A stretch of DNA of 64,000 bases from Actinacidiphila alni (lineage in GTDB: Bacteria; Actinomycetota; Actinomycetes; Streptomycetales; Streptomycetaceae): contig NZ_FONG01000013.1 of NCBI RefSeq assembly GCF_900112845.1, positions 62,001-126,000 on the forward strand. The letters run 5' to 3'. The translations under genes were made by a program, and so were the position numbers. The notes beneath the pieces were generated by a model. The model ran no database searches. It saw only the letters and a list, made by a program, of their open reading frames with translations, and was not told the origin of the DNA. Shown here piece after piece: positions 44,521 through 53,041 of this stretch (the stretch's first letter is position 1; each line of letters opens with the position of its first letter).

Positions 44521-45369
44521 CTACGTCGCGGCGAGGAATTCCAGCACCCGCCCCGGCGCGTTCTCCGCCGTCTGCTCCGCCACCGGCATGTCCCAGTATT
44601 CGGCCGCGGGCAGGCACTCCTGGAGATAGCGGGCCGCCGACGGCGCGTGCGAGGTGTCCTGGCCGGGCACGATGAGCGCCGGAGTATCGAGCCGCAGCAG
44701 ATCCTCCGGCTCCGGTCCCGGCACCGTGTCCCGGTCGAAGAGCAGTCGCGCCGTGCCGGCCACCGCCGCCTGGTAGCGGTCCGGGTCGTAGTGCGCGTAG
44801 CGGCTCGCGAAGCCGTCGTGCCGCCGGATCACCCCGGCCCAGGGGCCGACCCGCGGGTCCGTGGTGAAGCCCGCCTCTGTACCGCGGGCCAGTGCCACGA
44901 CCCCGTCCAGGCCGTGCTCCTGTGCGTAGGCGAGGTGCCGGGTGAAGCGGGCGTGCTGCTTGAGTCGGTACTTGACGCCGCCCGCGGGGGAGTAGAGCAC
45001 CATGCTCAGCACCCGCTCCGGGTGCGCCACGGCCAGCGCCGCGACCGTCGAACAGCCGACGCAGCCGCCCATGAGATGGGCCCGCTCGATGCCGAGCCGG
45101 TCCAGCAGGCCCACGCCCTGCGCCACGTAGTCCGCCCAGGAGATCCGTTCCAGCCGTCCGCCCGAGCGGCCCGACTCGCGCCGGTCGAAGGTGACGCAGG
45201 TGTACTTCTCGGTGAGCCGGTCCAGCAGCCCGAGCCGCCGGTAGACGCCGACCGTGCGCCAGCTCTCCAGACTGGAGTCGAAACCGCCGGGCGAGAACAT
45301 CAGCAGCGGCGGCCCCGATCCGGCCACCTCGTAACGGGTGGAGATCCCGTCGATGACGGCAGTGGGCAT
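44521..45369 (-). CDS. Alpha/beta hydrolase with a cysteine at the nucleophile position
   Basis: A 282-residue alpha/beta-fold protein. The nucleophile elbow reads GGCVG (Cys103) in place of the usual GxSxG, as in dienelactone hydrolase. Other landmarks: oxyanion region FSPGGFDSS, acid Asp in IVPGQDTSHAPS. There is no clear catalytic His near the C-terminus (a candidate is in DTSHAPS or absent). It could hydrolyse a lactone or cleave a C-C bond of a ring-fission product. It is last in the ferredoxin-Rieske-unknown-PanB-like operon. Confidence 0.8.
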   Translation of the reverse strand: MPTAVIDGISTRYEVAGSGPPLLMFSPGGFDSSLESWRTVGVYRRLGLLDRLTEKYTCVTFDRRESGRSGGRLERISWADYVAQGVGLLDRLGIERAHLMGGCVGCSTVAALAVAHPERVLSMVLYSPAGGVKYRLKQHARFTRHLAYAQEHGLDGVVALARGTEAGFTTDPRVGPWAGVIRRHDGFASRYAHYDPDRYQAAVAGTARLLFDRDTVPGPEPEDLLRLDTPALIVPGQDTSHAPSAARYLQECLPAAEYWDMPVAEQTAENAPGRVLEFLAAT

Positions 45370-45435
45370 GGTGCGTGGCTCCTCTCTCCTGTCGTCGGCC
45401 GGACGACCGGACGCACTACGGCAGTTGACGTACCG

Positions 45436-46272
45436 TCAGCTTGCGGGCGGCGGTACGGGAATGCCGCCGGCGACCTGGCGGGCGGCCCGTACGTCCCCGG
45501 CGTAGGCGGTGAGCGCGGCGAGCGTGATCCGCGCGACGTTGGCGTAGGTGTCCGGCGGGTCGTCGATCGCGGTGGCGGCGTAACCGATGGCCGCGTGCGC
45601 CATCCGCATCCGGCCGTCGAGCCAGGGACCGCCGCCGAAGCCGCCGACGACCGGGACCTGGACGGCCTCGGCGACCGCGGCGCCCACGACGGGACCGGAG
45701 TTGGTGAAATTGAGCAGCACCGCGCCCGCGTCCACGAGCAGCCGCGCCTCCGCGATCAGCGCGTCCTTCATCGCCACCGGTACCTGGTCGGCGGCCGAGG
45801 GGATCGAGCGGTACTCCACGCCGTAGCGCAGCGCGGTCTGCGGGGTGATGCCGAACTGGGCGAAGACCGGGATGCCCGCCCGGGTGATCGCGGCGACCGC
45901 GTCCGGGTAGTCGGCGGCGGCGTCGAGCTTGACCATGTCGACGCCGGCCTCCTTGACCAGCCGGATCGCCGCGCGCACCGCGCTGTCGGTGCCCTCCTGG
46001 AGCGGCCCGAAGGGGAAGTCGGCGCTGACCAGCGCCCGGCTCACCCCGCGCCGCACCGCCTGGGTCACCACGAGCATCTGCTCCATGGTCACCTCGAACG
46101 GATTGGCGTGCCCCCACAGATTGACGCCCACGGTGTCGCCGACCGAGACGATGTCCACCCCGGCCCGGTCCGCGACGCGCGCGATCTGGTAGTCCCAGGC
46201 CACGACGCCGACGATCTTGCGGCCCTCGTCCTTCATCCGCTGCAGGGTGCGCGGGGTGATCTTCTCGGACAT
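45436..46272 (-). CDS. PanB-like (ketopantoate hydroxymethyltransferase family) enzyme
   Basis: A 278-residue protein of the PEP-mutase/PanB superfamily: ITPRTLQRMKDEGRKIVGVV, DIVSVGDTVGVNLWGHANPF (metal/substrate loop) and VDMVKLDAAADYPDAVAAIT. True PanB makes ketopantoate from 2-oxoisovalerate and methylene-tetrahydrofolate. Here it lies in an aromatic operon and no panC is near, so a related aldol or retro-aldol step on a 2-oxoacid is more likely. ATG 46272 has GGAGAACGAAGG. Confidence 0.8.
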   Translation of the reverse strand: MSEKITPRTLQRMKDEGRKIVGVVAWDYQIARVADRAGVDIVSVGDTVGVNLWGHANPFEVTMEQMLVVTQAVRRGVSRALVSADFPFGPLQEGTDSAVRAAIRLVKEAGVDMVKLDAAADYPDAVAAITRAGIPVFAQFGITPQTALRYGVEYRSIPSAADQVPVAMKDALIAEARLLVDAGAVLLNFTNSGPVVGAAVAEAVQVPVVGGFGGGPWLDGRMRMAHAAIGYAATAIDDPPDTYANVARITLAALTAYAGDVRAARQVAGGIPVPPPAS

Positions 46273-46345
46273 CTCGCCTTCGTTCTCCTGGAGTTGAGGA
46301 CCGTCGCCGCCCTACGGTCGTGTCGGCCGCGCGGATCCGAGGGGT

Positions 46346-46840
46346 TCAGACCCGCAGTGCGGTGAGCAGTTCGAACACATCGCTCTCGTCGGCCGACAGC
46401 AGCAGCACCCGGGCGTACGGCCGCAGCGCCGCCATCGCGCCGTCGGCCTCGAAGCCGTCGCCGAGGACGACACCGGCCGTGGTGATGGCCCGGGCGCCGC
46501 ACTCCCGGCCGATGGCCGCGGCCTGAGCGCGTCCCGTGTCCTCGGACGCCAGGATCACCACCACATCGGTGCCGGTCAGGATGTCGGCGAGGGCGGCGGG
46601 TCTGCCGTGCAGTTCGAGCAGCGGGGCGGCGGCGTCGCCCGCCGCGCCCGCGACGGTGTAGAAGCGCGCCTTGGCCCACGGCCCGCGCGCCACCCGGCGG
46701 GCGACCGCCTCGGCCGCCGGGTCCAGGGCGATCACCCGCGCGTTGCGCGCGGGCGCGAGCGGCCGGGTGATCCTGAACCGCGACTCCTCGCGGGAGGCCG
46801 CCCGTGCCGACTCGCTCGGCCATGTGACCGGTACCGTCAT
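46346..46840 (-). CDS. Rossmann-like protein of unknown function
   Basis: A 164-residue protein. It contains alternating strands and Gly/Ala loops, for example RVIALDPAAEAVARRVARGP, TDVVVILASEDTGRAQAAAI and ARAITTAGVVLGDGFEADGA, like a compact nucleotide- or phosphate-binding fold. I do not recognise the family. It is between the Rieske oxygenase gene (13-base gap) and the PanB-like gene, so it belongs to the same operon and pathway. Confidence 0.7.
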   Translation of the reverse strand: MTVPVTWPSESARAASREESRFRITRPLAPARNARVIALDPAAEAVARRVARGPWAKARFYTVAGAAGDAAAPLLELHGRPAALADILTGTDVVVILASEDTGRAQAAAIGRECGARAITTAGVVLGDGFEADGAMAALRPYARVLLLSADESDVFELLTALRV

Positions 46841-46853
46841 GCCGCCGCGCCCG

Positions 46854-48140
46854 TCAGACCGTGGTCTGGGCGACGCCGGGCGTGACGGTGACCGCGTCGC
46901 GGCACGAGTCGAGGAACGACTCGGCCACCGGCAGCACCACCGCGGCCGATCGCACCTTGTGGTGCGCCGGGTCGACCCCGGGCGGCGTCACTCCTTCGTC
47001 CCGCAGCGCGATGGCCGCCTTGCGCAGCTTCTGCCGGGCCTTGATGATCCCGCTGTCCGCCGGGACCAGCCGCTCCTTGGAACGGTCCACGATCGGGCCC
47101 ATGCTCTCCTGGAGCGACGCGTCCTGCATCGCGATGCCCGCGACACCGGAGTAGGTGTCGCCCCGGCGCTGTGCCTCGCGGTCCATCAGATAGTCGTTGT
47201 CCATATTGGCCGCGGGGCGGTAGGTGCCCGGGATGTTCTTGCTGTGCACCCCGTGGCCGTCGATCATCGCCTGCCGCTCGGTGTCGGTCAGCGCCCGCAC
47301 GGGGTGGTAGTCGAAGGAGTACGTCCAGCAGTTCTCGTCGTCGATCGGCACCCAGAAGTGGCCGTGCACCGGGTGGTCGCCGCGCGGCGGCACCATCGTG
47401 AAGTTGGGCATCACCCACGGGGTGATCCGCCAGTAGTAGGTGCCCGGCTCGGCGTTGCGGCGGGCGCCGACGAACAGGCCGCCCTCGCTGTCGGCGACCT
47501 CGAAGAAGGGCTTGGTGTCCTTCATGTTGTACTCGTTGCCCTTGGAGCCCTTGAACAGCGGATCGGACTTGAGGCCGCCGGAGTGCAGGAACGTCACATG
47601 GCTGGAGTCGATGCCGCCTTCGAACGCCTGCAGCCAGTTGCACTGCTGCCAGCGCTTGGAGGTGTACGTCTGCTCGGCCGGCACCAGCGCGAACTCGTAC
47701 TCGGGCAGCGGCGGCGTGGTCGCCGGGTCGCCCATGTACGTCCACAGCAGGTCGCCGATCTTCACCAGCGGGTACGAGGTCAGCTTCACGTTCTGGCAGA
47801 AGCTGCTGTTGTCGGACTCCGACGGCACCTCGATGCACTGGCCGGTGACGTCGTACTTCCAGCCGTGGTACGGGCAGCGCAGCCCCGCCTCCTCATTGCG
47901 GCCGAACCACAGCGAGGCACCCCGGTGCGCGCAGAATTCGTCGATCAGGCCGTAGCGGCCCTCGCTGTCGCGGAAGGCGAGCAGACGCTCGGAGAGCAGC
48001 TTGACCCGGACCGGCGCCGCGCCGTCCTCGGCGAGTTCCTCGGCGAGCAGCGCGGGAAGCCAGTACTGCCGGAAGAGATTCCCCATCGGGGTACCGGGGC
48101 CGGTCTGCGTCAGCAGCTCGTTGATGTCTTTTCTCAGCAC
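46854..48140 (-). CDS. Rieske non-haem iron oxygenase alpha subunit, phthalate 4,5-dioxygenase-like
   Basis: A 428-residue oxygenase. The Rieske cluster ligands are C70-x-H72 and C89-xx-H92 (CAHRGASLWFGRNEEAG then CPYHGWKY). The mononuclear iron site is GGIDSSHVTFLH with H181 and H186 and bridging D178. The N-terminal NELLTQTGPGTPMGNLFRQY is typical of the Pht3/phthalate dioxygenase group, which also includes demethylases. GTG 48140 is chosen because homology starts there and AAGGGAAA stands upstream. Its electron donors are encoded in the locus. The exact substrate cannot be read from sequence; a carboxylated aromatic ring is likely. Confidence 0.9.
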   Translation of the reverse strand: MLRKDINELLTQTGPGTPMGNLFRQYWLPALLAEELAEDGAAPVRVKLLSERLLAFRDSEGRYGLIDEFCAHRGASLWFGRNEEAGLRCPYHGWKYDVTGQCIEVPSESDNSSFCQNVKLTSYPLVKIGDLLWTYMGDPATTPPLPEYEFALVPAEQTYTSKRWQQCNWLQAFEGGIDSSHVTFLHSGGLKSDPLFKGSKGNEYNMKDTKPFFEVADSEGGLFVGARRNAEPGTYYWRITPWVMPNFTMVPPRGDHPVHGHFWVPIDDENCWTYSFDYHPVRALTDTERQAMIDGHGVHSKNIPGTYRPAANMDNDYLMDREAQRRGDTYSGVAGIAMQDASLQESMGPIVDRSKERLVPADSGIIKARQKLRKAAIALRDEGVTPPGVDPAHHKVRSAAVVLPVAESFLDSCRDAVTVTPGVAQTTV

Positions 48141-48218
48141 AGCCGTTTCCCTTTCACATGATGACCTGGTCACCGCGTCCGGCGGCGGCGGGCGGTCTGG
48201 GCAGCGCGCGGAACGGGG

Positions 48219-48542
48219 TCAGGGCTGCTCCGGCGGGATCTCGACGGTCAGCCCGTCGAGCGCTTCCGTGACACGGATCTGGCAGGCGAGCCGGCTGGTG
48301 CCGCGCCGCTCCGAGACCGCCATGTCCAGCAGGTCCTCCTCCATGTCGCCCGGCGGGCCCACGGCCGGGGCGAACTCCTCGCCGACCCATACGTGACAGG
48401 TCGCGCAGGAGCAGTTGCCGCCGCACTCCGCGACGATCCCGGGAATCCCGTTCTTGACCGCGGTCGCCATGACCGACTCACCGACCGTCGCCTCGACGGC
48501 GTACTCATGGCCGGTGCTGCCGATGTAGATCACCTTGGCCAA
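48219..48542 (-). CDS. Adrenodoxin-type 2Fe-2S ferredoxin
   Basis: A 107-residue ferredoxin with cluster ligands C40, C46, C49 and C87 (ECGGNCSCATC and LACQIR). It probably feeds electrons to the Rieske oxygenase that follows after 78 bases. Three-component systems of this kind differ from the classical two-component phthalate dioxygenase with its fused FMN reductase. The ATG is just downstream of an operator copy. Confidence 0.93.
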   Translation of the reverse strand: MAKVIYIGSTGHEYAVEATVGESVMATAVKNGIPGIVAECGGNCSCATCHVWVGEEFAPAVGPPGDMEEDLLDMAVSERRGTSRLACQIRVTEALDGLTVEIPPEQP

Positions 48543-48571
48543 GACAGCTCACGCCCTCTCGTGACGTCCGT

Positions 48572-48582
48572 TGGTATGTCCA
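48572..48582. promoter_or_regulatory. GntR-type operator, site 3
   Basis: TGGTATGTCCA, 7 of 8 fixed positions, 30 bases upstream of the ferredoxin start. The context TTGGTATGTCCATTAGACCA has a further half-site (GACCA). Confidence 0.6.
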
Positions 48583-48709
48583 TTAGACCAGAGCGTCCCG
48601 CGAGCGCACAAGCGCCTCGTTGACGGATGAACGGTCGACGGGTTGGGGTGGGTGATGACCGGGTGCGGCGCGCCGACAGCGCGTTGACACGCGGAAATTA
48701 TTGGCCTTA

Positions 48710-48720
48710 GGGTCCTACCA
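48710..48720. promoter_or_regulatory. GntR-type operator, site 4
   Basis: GGGTCCTACCA, 7 of 8 fixed positions, 31 bases upstream of the first bicupin gene. Confidence 0.6.
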
Positions 48721-48751
48721 ATAAAGTGCGTCTGATCGAGGAGGACCCCGG

Positions 48752-49870
48752 ATGGCCAGCGACGCGATCGTCAACGAGTCCTTGGCGGCGAAGTTCGCCA
48801 CCGAGAAGGAGTCCCCCTACACCCGCTGGGTGGCCGCCGAGGGGCTGGACATCATCGCCGCCCACTACGTACCGGATCTGCGGACGGTGGAGCTGAAACC
48901 GTGGGAGCGGCGCGGCGGGCGCGGGGTGTTCATCAACCACGAGGCGACCCGCACCTCCAACGACTGCTACGTCTGCGAGATCCCGGCCGGCGGCAAGCTC
49001 GCCCCGCAGCGGCAGCTCTTCGAGGAGATGATCCTGGTCCTGGAGGGCCAGGGCTCCACCAAGGTGTGGAACGACGCGGGCGCCGAGGTCACCTTCGAGT
49101 GGCAGGCCGGATCGCTGTTCGCCATCCCGCTCAACGCCCACCACCAGCACTTCAACGGCTCCGGCCGGACCGCCGCGCGCTTCGTGTCCTCCACCAACAT
49201 GCCGCCGGTGATCAATCTCTACGACGACGTCGACTTCGTCTTCGGCACCGCCAAGGACTTCCCTGGCCGCTTCAACGGCGAACCCGACTACTTCTCGCCC
49301 AAGGGCGAGCAGAAGGGGCTGCTGCTCGACACCAACTTCGTCGCCGACGCGGCCAATCTGCCGCTGATCGAGGCGAAGGAGCGGGGCGCGGGCGGCGGCC
49401 ACATCCGCTTCGCCATGGCCAAGGGCTCGATGAACAGCCACATCTCGCAGTTCCCGACCGCCACGTACAAGAAGGGCCACCGGCACGGGCCCGGCGCCCA
49501 TGTGATCATCCTCAGCGGCACTGGATACAGCCTGATGTGGCCCGACGGCGAGGAGCCCCGGCGCTACGAATGGGGGCCCGGCACGCTGATCGTGCCGCCC
49601 AACATGTGGTTCCACCAGCACTTCAACACCGGCGCCGAGCCCGGCCGCTACCTCGCCTTCAAGCACGAGGCGGTCTCGCTGCGCAACGCCCAGGGCGTGC
49701 CGAAGGCATGGATCAGCCGCCGGATCGGCGGCGACCAGATCGACTACGCCGACGAGTCGCCGGTCGTGCGCGAGATGTTCCGCAAGGCGCTGGCCGAGCA
49801 CGGCGTGGAACCCCGGATGGACGAGGTGTACGAGGCGGAGATCCCGACACTGGCGCCCAAGCCCGCATGA
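48752..49870 (+). CDS. Bicupin protein, first copy
   Basis: A 372-residue protein with two cupin barrels. In the first (about 70-150) the metal positions are weak (APQRQLFEEM), but NAHHQHFNGSG closes the barrel. The second (about 230-330) has the full pattern: YKKGHRHGPGAHVIILSGTG and NMWFHQHFNTG. It looks like the group annotated in databases as ethanolamine ammonia-lyase activating protein or simply cupin. It is coupled by ATGA to the EutA-like gene. Gentisate-dioxygenase-like ring cleavage is possible but unproven. ATG 48752 has GAGGAGGA. Confidence 0.82.
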   Translation: MASDAIVNESLAAKFATEKESPYTRWVAAEGLDIIAAHYVPDLRTVELKPWERRGGRGVFINHEATRTSNDCYVCEIPAGGKLAPQRQLFEEMILVLEGQGSTKVWNDAGAEVTFEWQAGSLFAIPLNAHHQHFNGSGRTAARFVSSTNMPPVINLYDDVDFVFGTAKDFPGRFNGEPDYFSPKGEQKGLLLDTNFVADAANLPLIEAKERGAGGGHIRFAMAKGSMNSHISQFPTATYKKGHRHGPGAHVIILSGTGYSLMWPDGEEPRRYEWGPGTLIVPPNMWFHQHFNTGAEPGRYLAFKHEAVSLRNAQGVPKAWISRRIGGDQIDYADESPVVREMFRKALAEHGVEPRMDEVYEAEIPTLAPKPA

Positions 49871-51483
49871 GCGCTCATGCCCACGCCCACACGCACCGGG
49901 CCGGTGACGGCCGGGCGCGGGTCGTGCACTCCGCGCACGTACCGGACCACGACCACGCACACGACGACGACGCGCTCGCCCCGATCGAGGAGAACCCGAT
50001 CTGGCAGCAGGACAACGTCGTGCTGCACAGCGTCGGCATGGACATCGGCTCGTCCGGCACCCAGGTGATCTTCTCGCGGCTGCATCTTCGGCGCATCGGC
50101 GAGGAGCTGACCAGCCGGTACATCGTCGTCCGGCGCGAGACGCTGTACCGCTCGCCGGTCGCGCTCACCCCGTACGCCGACGCCGAGCGGATCGACGCGC
50201 AGGCGCTGGGCACGATCATCGACCGTGCCTACGCCGCCGCCGGAGTCGATCCGGCGGCCGTCGACACCGGCGTGGTGATCCTGACCGGCGAGGCGCTGCG
50301 CCGCCGCAACGCCGAACCCATCGCCCGCGTTCTCGCCGAACGCGGCGGCGAACTCGTCACCGCCACCGCGGGGCACCACATGGAGGCGATGCTCGCCGCG
50401 TACGGCTCGGGCGCGGCGAAGGCGTCGTACGACAAGGGCCTGCGCATCCTCAATGTCGACATCGGCGGCGGCACCACCAAGCTCGCCATGCTGGAGGACG
50501 GCCGGGTCACCGCGACCGCCGCCCTGCACGTCGGCGGCCGGCTCCAGGTGACCGACGAGGCGGGCCGGATCGTCCGCCTCGAACCCGCGGGCCGCGAGCA
50601 CGCCGCCCGCGCCGGCCTCGACTGGGCGCTCGGCGCCGCCGCGGGGGGCGACGAGACCGGGCGGGTGGCGCGGGCCATGGCCGACGACCTGGCCGCCGCC
50701 GTCACGGCCGCGGCCACCGGGTCCGAGCCGCCCGCCGAGGTGCGGCGGCTCTACCTCACAGAACCGCTGCCCGCGCTCGGCCGGATCGACGGGGTGATGT
50801 TCTCCGGCGGCGTCGCCGAATACGTCTACGGCCGCGAGGAGCGCCGCTTCGGCGACCTCGGCCTGCCGCTCGGCCACGCACTGCGCGACCGGGCCGCGTC
50901 GGGAGCGCTGCCGTATCCGCTGCTGCCCGCGGGCGAGTGCATCCGGGCCACCGCGCTCGGCGCCTCCGAGTACAGCGTGCAGCTCAGCGGCAACACCGGC
51001 TGCGTCACCGACCCGGACGCGCTGCTGCCGCGCCGCAATCTCCAGGTGGCGCGGCCGGTCTACCCGCTGGGCGAGCGGATCGACGCCGAGGCGGTCGCAA
51101 ACGCCGTACGGCACCGCCTCGTCACGCTGGACCTCCCGCAGACCGGGGCCGATGTGGCGCTCGCCCTGACGTGGGCCGGGCCGCCGAGCCACGAGCGGCT
51201 GATCGCCTTCGCGCGCGGCGTGAGGGACGGCCTGGCCGACCGGATCGCGGCCGGACTGCCCGTCTACCTCGTCCTCGACGGGGACGTGGCGATGACGCTC
51301 GGCCGTCTGCTGCGCGACGAACTCGACGTCGGCGGCGACCTGTTGGTCATCGACGGGATCGCGCTCCAGGACTTCGACTACATCGACATCGGCCGGATCA
51401 GACACCCGTCACGGACGGTGCCGGTCACCATCAAGTCGCTGGTCTTCGGCCAGGACCCGCGGCAGTCGCCGGCGAACCTTTGA
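49867..51483 (+). CDS. EutA-like reactivase (orphan)
   Basis: A 538-residue ASKHA-fold protein of the EutA family, the reactivating ATPase of ethanolamine ammonia-lyase. Nucleotide-site loops: SVGMDIGSSGTQVIFSRLHL at about 55-74, ILNVDIGGGTTKLAMLEDGR near 195-214 and MFSGGVAEYVYG. Nine His lie in the first 32 residues (HAHAHTH, HDHAHDDD), a probable metal-binding tail. No EutB/EutC or other B12 enzyme is in the window. It is coupled to a bicupin gene and carries the operator of the aromatic locus, so it may reactivate a metalloenzyme of this pathway. That is inference. Confidence 0.83.
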   Translation: MSAHAHAHTHRAGDGRARVVHSAHVPDHDHAHDDDALAPIEENPIWQQDNVVLHSVGMDIGSSGTQVIFSRLHLRRIGEELTSRYIVVRRETLYRSPVALTPYADAERIDAQALGTIIDRAYAAAGVDPAAVDTGVVILTGEALRRRNAEPIARVLAERGGELVTATAGHHMEAMLAAYGSGAAKASYDKGLRILNVDIGGGTTKLAMLEDGRVTATAALHVGGRLQVTDEAGRIVRLEPAGREHAARAGLDWALGAAAGGDETGRVARAMADDLAAAVTAAATGSEPPAEVRRLYLTEPLPALGRIDGVMFSGGVAEYVYGREERRFGDLGLPLGHALRDRAASGALPYPLLPAGECIRATALGASEYSVQLSGNTGCVTDPDALLPRRNLQVARPVYPLGERIDAEAVANAVRHRLVTLDLPQTGADVALALTWAGPPSHERLIAFARGVRDGLADRIAAGLPVYLVLDGDVAMTLGRLLRDELDVGGDLLVIDGIALQDFDYIDIGRIRHPSRTVPVTIKSLVFGQDPRQSPANL

Positions 51484-51551
51484 CGTCTGCGCTCTTGAAC
51501 CGCGGGCCCCGCGGCTCGCACTCTTGAAGGCCCGCACCCGGGCACCCGACG

Positions 51552-51595
51552 AGGCCGTCCCCGCACCCCGCCTGACAGCGGTGCGGGGGCGGCCT
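51552..51595. terminator. Bidirectional terminator
   Basis: Arms AGGCCGTCCCCGCACC (51552-51567) and GGTGCGGGGGCGGCCT (51580-51595) pair fully with one G-U. It lies between the convergent EutA-like and ferredoxin reductase genes. Confidence 0.85.
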
Positions 51596-51624
51596 CCTGT
51601 CGTGCCCGGGGCCGCCCGGCCCCC

Positions 51625-52911
51625 TCAGAGCGCGGGCGCCGTGTCCGGCTCGGCGGCGATGAGGGTCTTGAGCGGGACACCGGGATCGGCCGCGCGGTCC
51701 GGGTCGATGGTCGCGCCCCGACCCAGCGCCTTGCGGACGGCCATGTAGTCGGCGGGCCGGTTCACCGCGTCCACCGCCAGCAGCCGCCCGTACCGGTAGT
51801 ACAGGACGGAGAACTGCTCGCCGTCCGGCTCCCCGCGCACCACCTGGCCGTCGTAGCCGGCCGAGAGCCCCGCCATCTGGAGCTTGAGGTCGCCCTGGAA
51901 GGACCAGAACCACGGCACGGACGGGACGTCCGCAGTCCTGCCCAGCAGCGTGGCGGCGGCCACCTGCGCCTGCGCGACCGCGTTCTGCACCGACTCCAGG
52001 CGCACCCTGCCCTCGCCGGTCATCGGGTGCGGGCGCACCGTGCAGTCCCCGGCGGCGACCACCGCCGGATCGCTGGTCCTGCACCGGGCGTCCACGACGA
52101 TGCCGCCGTCGCAGTCGAGCCCGAGCCGCTCGGCCAGTTCGGTGCGCGGCACCACCCCGGCGCCGATCAGCACCAGATCGGCGGGCAGCCGCGTACCGTC
52201 CGCGAGGCGGACTCCGATGACCCGGCGGCCGTCGCCCTCGACGGCCGCGACCGTGGCGCCGAGCAGGATGTCGGTGCCCCGGCGCAGATGCGCCCGCCGG
52301 TAGAACTCCGAGACCAGCGGCGCCACCGCGCGGGCCATCAGCCGGTCCGCGGCCTCGACGACCGTCACCGACCGGCCGAGCGCCCGCGCCGCGGCGGCGG
52401 CCTCGAGCCCGATGAAGCCGCCGCCCACCACCACGACCCGGCCCGCGGTCGTCAGCCGGACCCGCAGGTCCGCGGCGTCGTCGTGGTCGCGCAGATAGCA
52501 GACGCCGTCCAGCTCCGCGCCGGGCAGCGGGAGCCGGCGCGGGGCCGCGCCGACGGTCAGCGCCAGCCGGTCGAAGACCAGCTCGCGTCCGCTCGCGGTG
52601 ACGGCCCGCCCGGAGCCGGGCGGGCCGGCGGGGGACAGGGCCACATCGGCGACCCGCTCACCGCTGACCAGATCGATCGCGTTCTCGGCGTAGAAGGCGG
52701 GCGCCCGCAGCGCCAGGGCGCCGAAGTCGGCCCGGCCCGCGAGGAATTCCTTGGACAGCGGCGGGCGCTGGTAGGGCGGGTGGACCTCCTCGCCGACCAG
52801 CGTGATCGGTCCGGTGGCGCCCGACTGCCGGAGCGAGGCGGCCAGTTGGAGACCGGCCTGGCTGGCTCCGACGATCAGTGTCCCGCAGTGTCGCTGGTCC
52901 GTGCCCGGCAT
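51625..52911 (-). CDS. FAD-dependent ferredoxin reductase
   Basis: A 428-residue pyridine-nucleotide-disulfide-type reductase of the ferredoxin-reductase group used with Rieske oxygenases and P450s. FAD loop GTLIVGASQAGLQLAASLR near the N-terminus; NAD(P)H loop VVVVGGGFIGLEAAAAARAL at about 160-180; second FAD motif VVAAGDCTVRPHP. ATG 52911 has GGAGAGGGG upstream; the frame to 52947 would overlap the operator. It probably reduces the ferredoxin encoded at 48219. Confidence 0.9.
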   Translation of the reverse strand: MPGTDQRHCGTLIVGASQAGLQLAASLRQSGATGPITLVGEEVHPPYQRPPLSKEFLAGRADFGALALRAPAFYAENAIDLVSGERVADVALSPAGPPGSGRAVTASGRELVFDRLALTVGAAPRRLPLPGAELDGVCYLRDHDDAADLRVRLTTAGRVVVVGGGFIGLEAAAAARALGRSVTVVEAADRLMARAVAPLVSEFYRRAHLRRGTDILLGATVAAVEGDGRRVIGVRLADGTRLPADLVLIGAGVVPRTELAERLGLDCDGGIVVDARCRTSDPAVVAAGDCTVRPHPMTGEGRVRLESVQNAVAQAQVAAATLLGRTADVPSVPWFWSFQGDLKLQMAGLSAGYDGQVVRGEPDGEQFSVLYYRYGRLLAVDAVNRPADYMAVRKALGRGATIDPDRAADPGVPLKTLIAAEPDTAPAL

Positions 52912-52937
52912 CGGAACCCCTCTCCATGTGTCGACGG

Positions 52938-52955
52938 TTAATGTCATACCATTAA
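52938..52955. promoter_or_regulatory. GntR-type operator, site 5 (18-base palindrome)
   Basis: TTAATGTCATACCATTAA has perfect 6-bp arms (TTAATG/CATTAA). The inner core ATGTCATACCA (52941-52951) matches 6 of 8 fixed positions of the shared pattern. It lies 27 bases upstream of the reductase start. Confidence 0.65.
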
Positions 52956-53003
52956 ACCATCGTCCGTTCGAGTCGTTGACGCTCTAGAGGTACGTTGATA
53001 TAA

Positions 53004-53014
53004 AGGTTAGGCCA
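53004..53014. promoter_or_regulatory. GntR-type operator, site 6 (degenerate)
   Basis: AGGTTAGGCCA, 6 of 8 fixed positions, 27 bases upstream of the second bicupin gene. Confidence 0.45.
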
Positions 53015-53041
53015 ATGACCCGAGGTCTAGAGGAGAGCCGT

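Noticed and set aside
48140..48173. Upstream start of the Rieske oxygenase at 48173
   Set aside because: Adds 11 residues unlike the family; GTG 48140 has a better ribosome binding site and begins where homology begins.
49867..51483. Reading the EutA-like gene as evidence of an ethanolamine utilisation operon
   Set aside because: No eutB, eutC, microcompartment or ethanolamine transporter gene is present; the neighbours and operators tie it to the aromatic locus.
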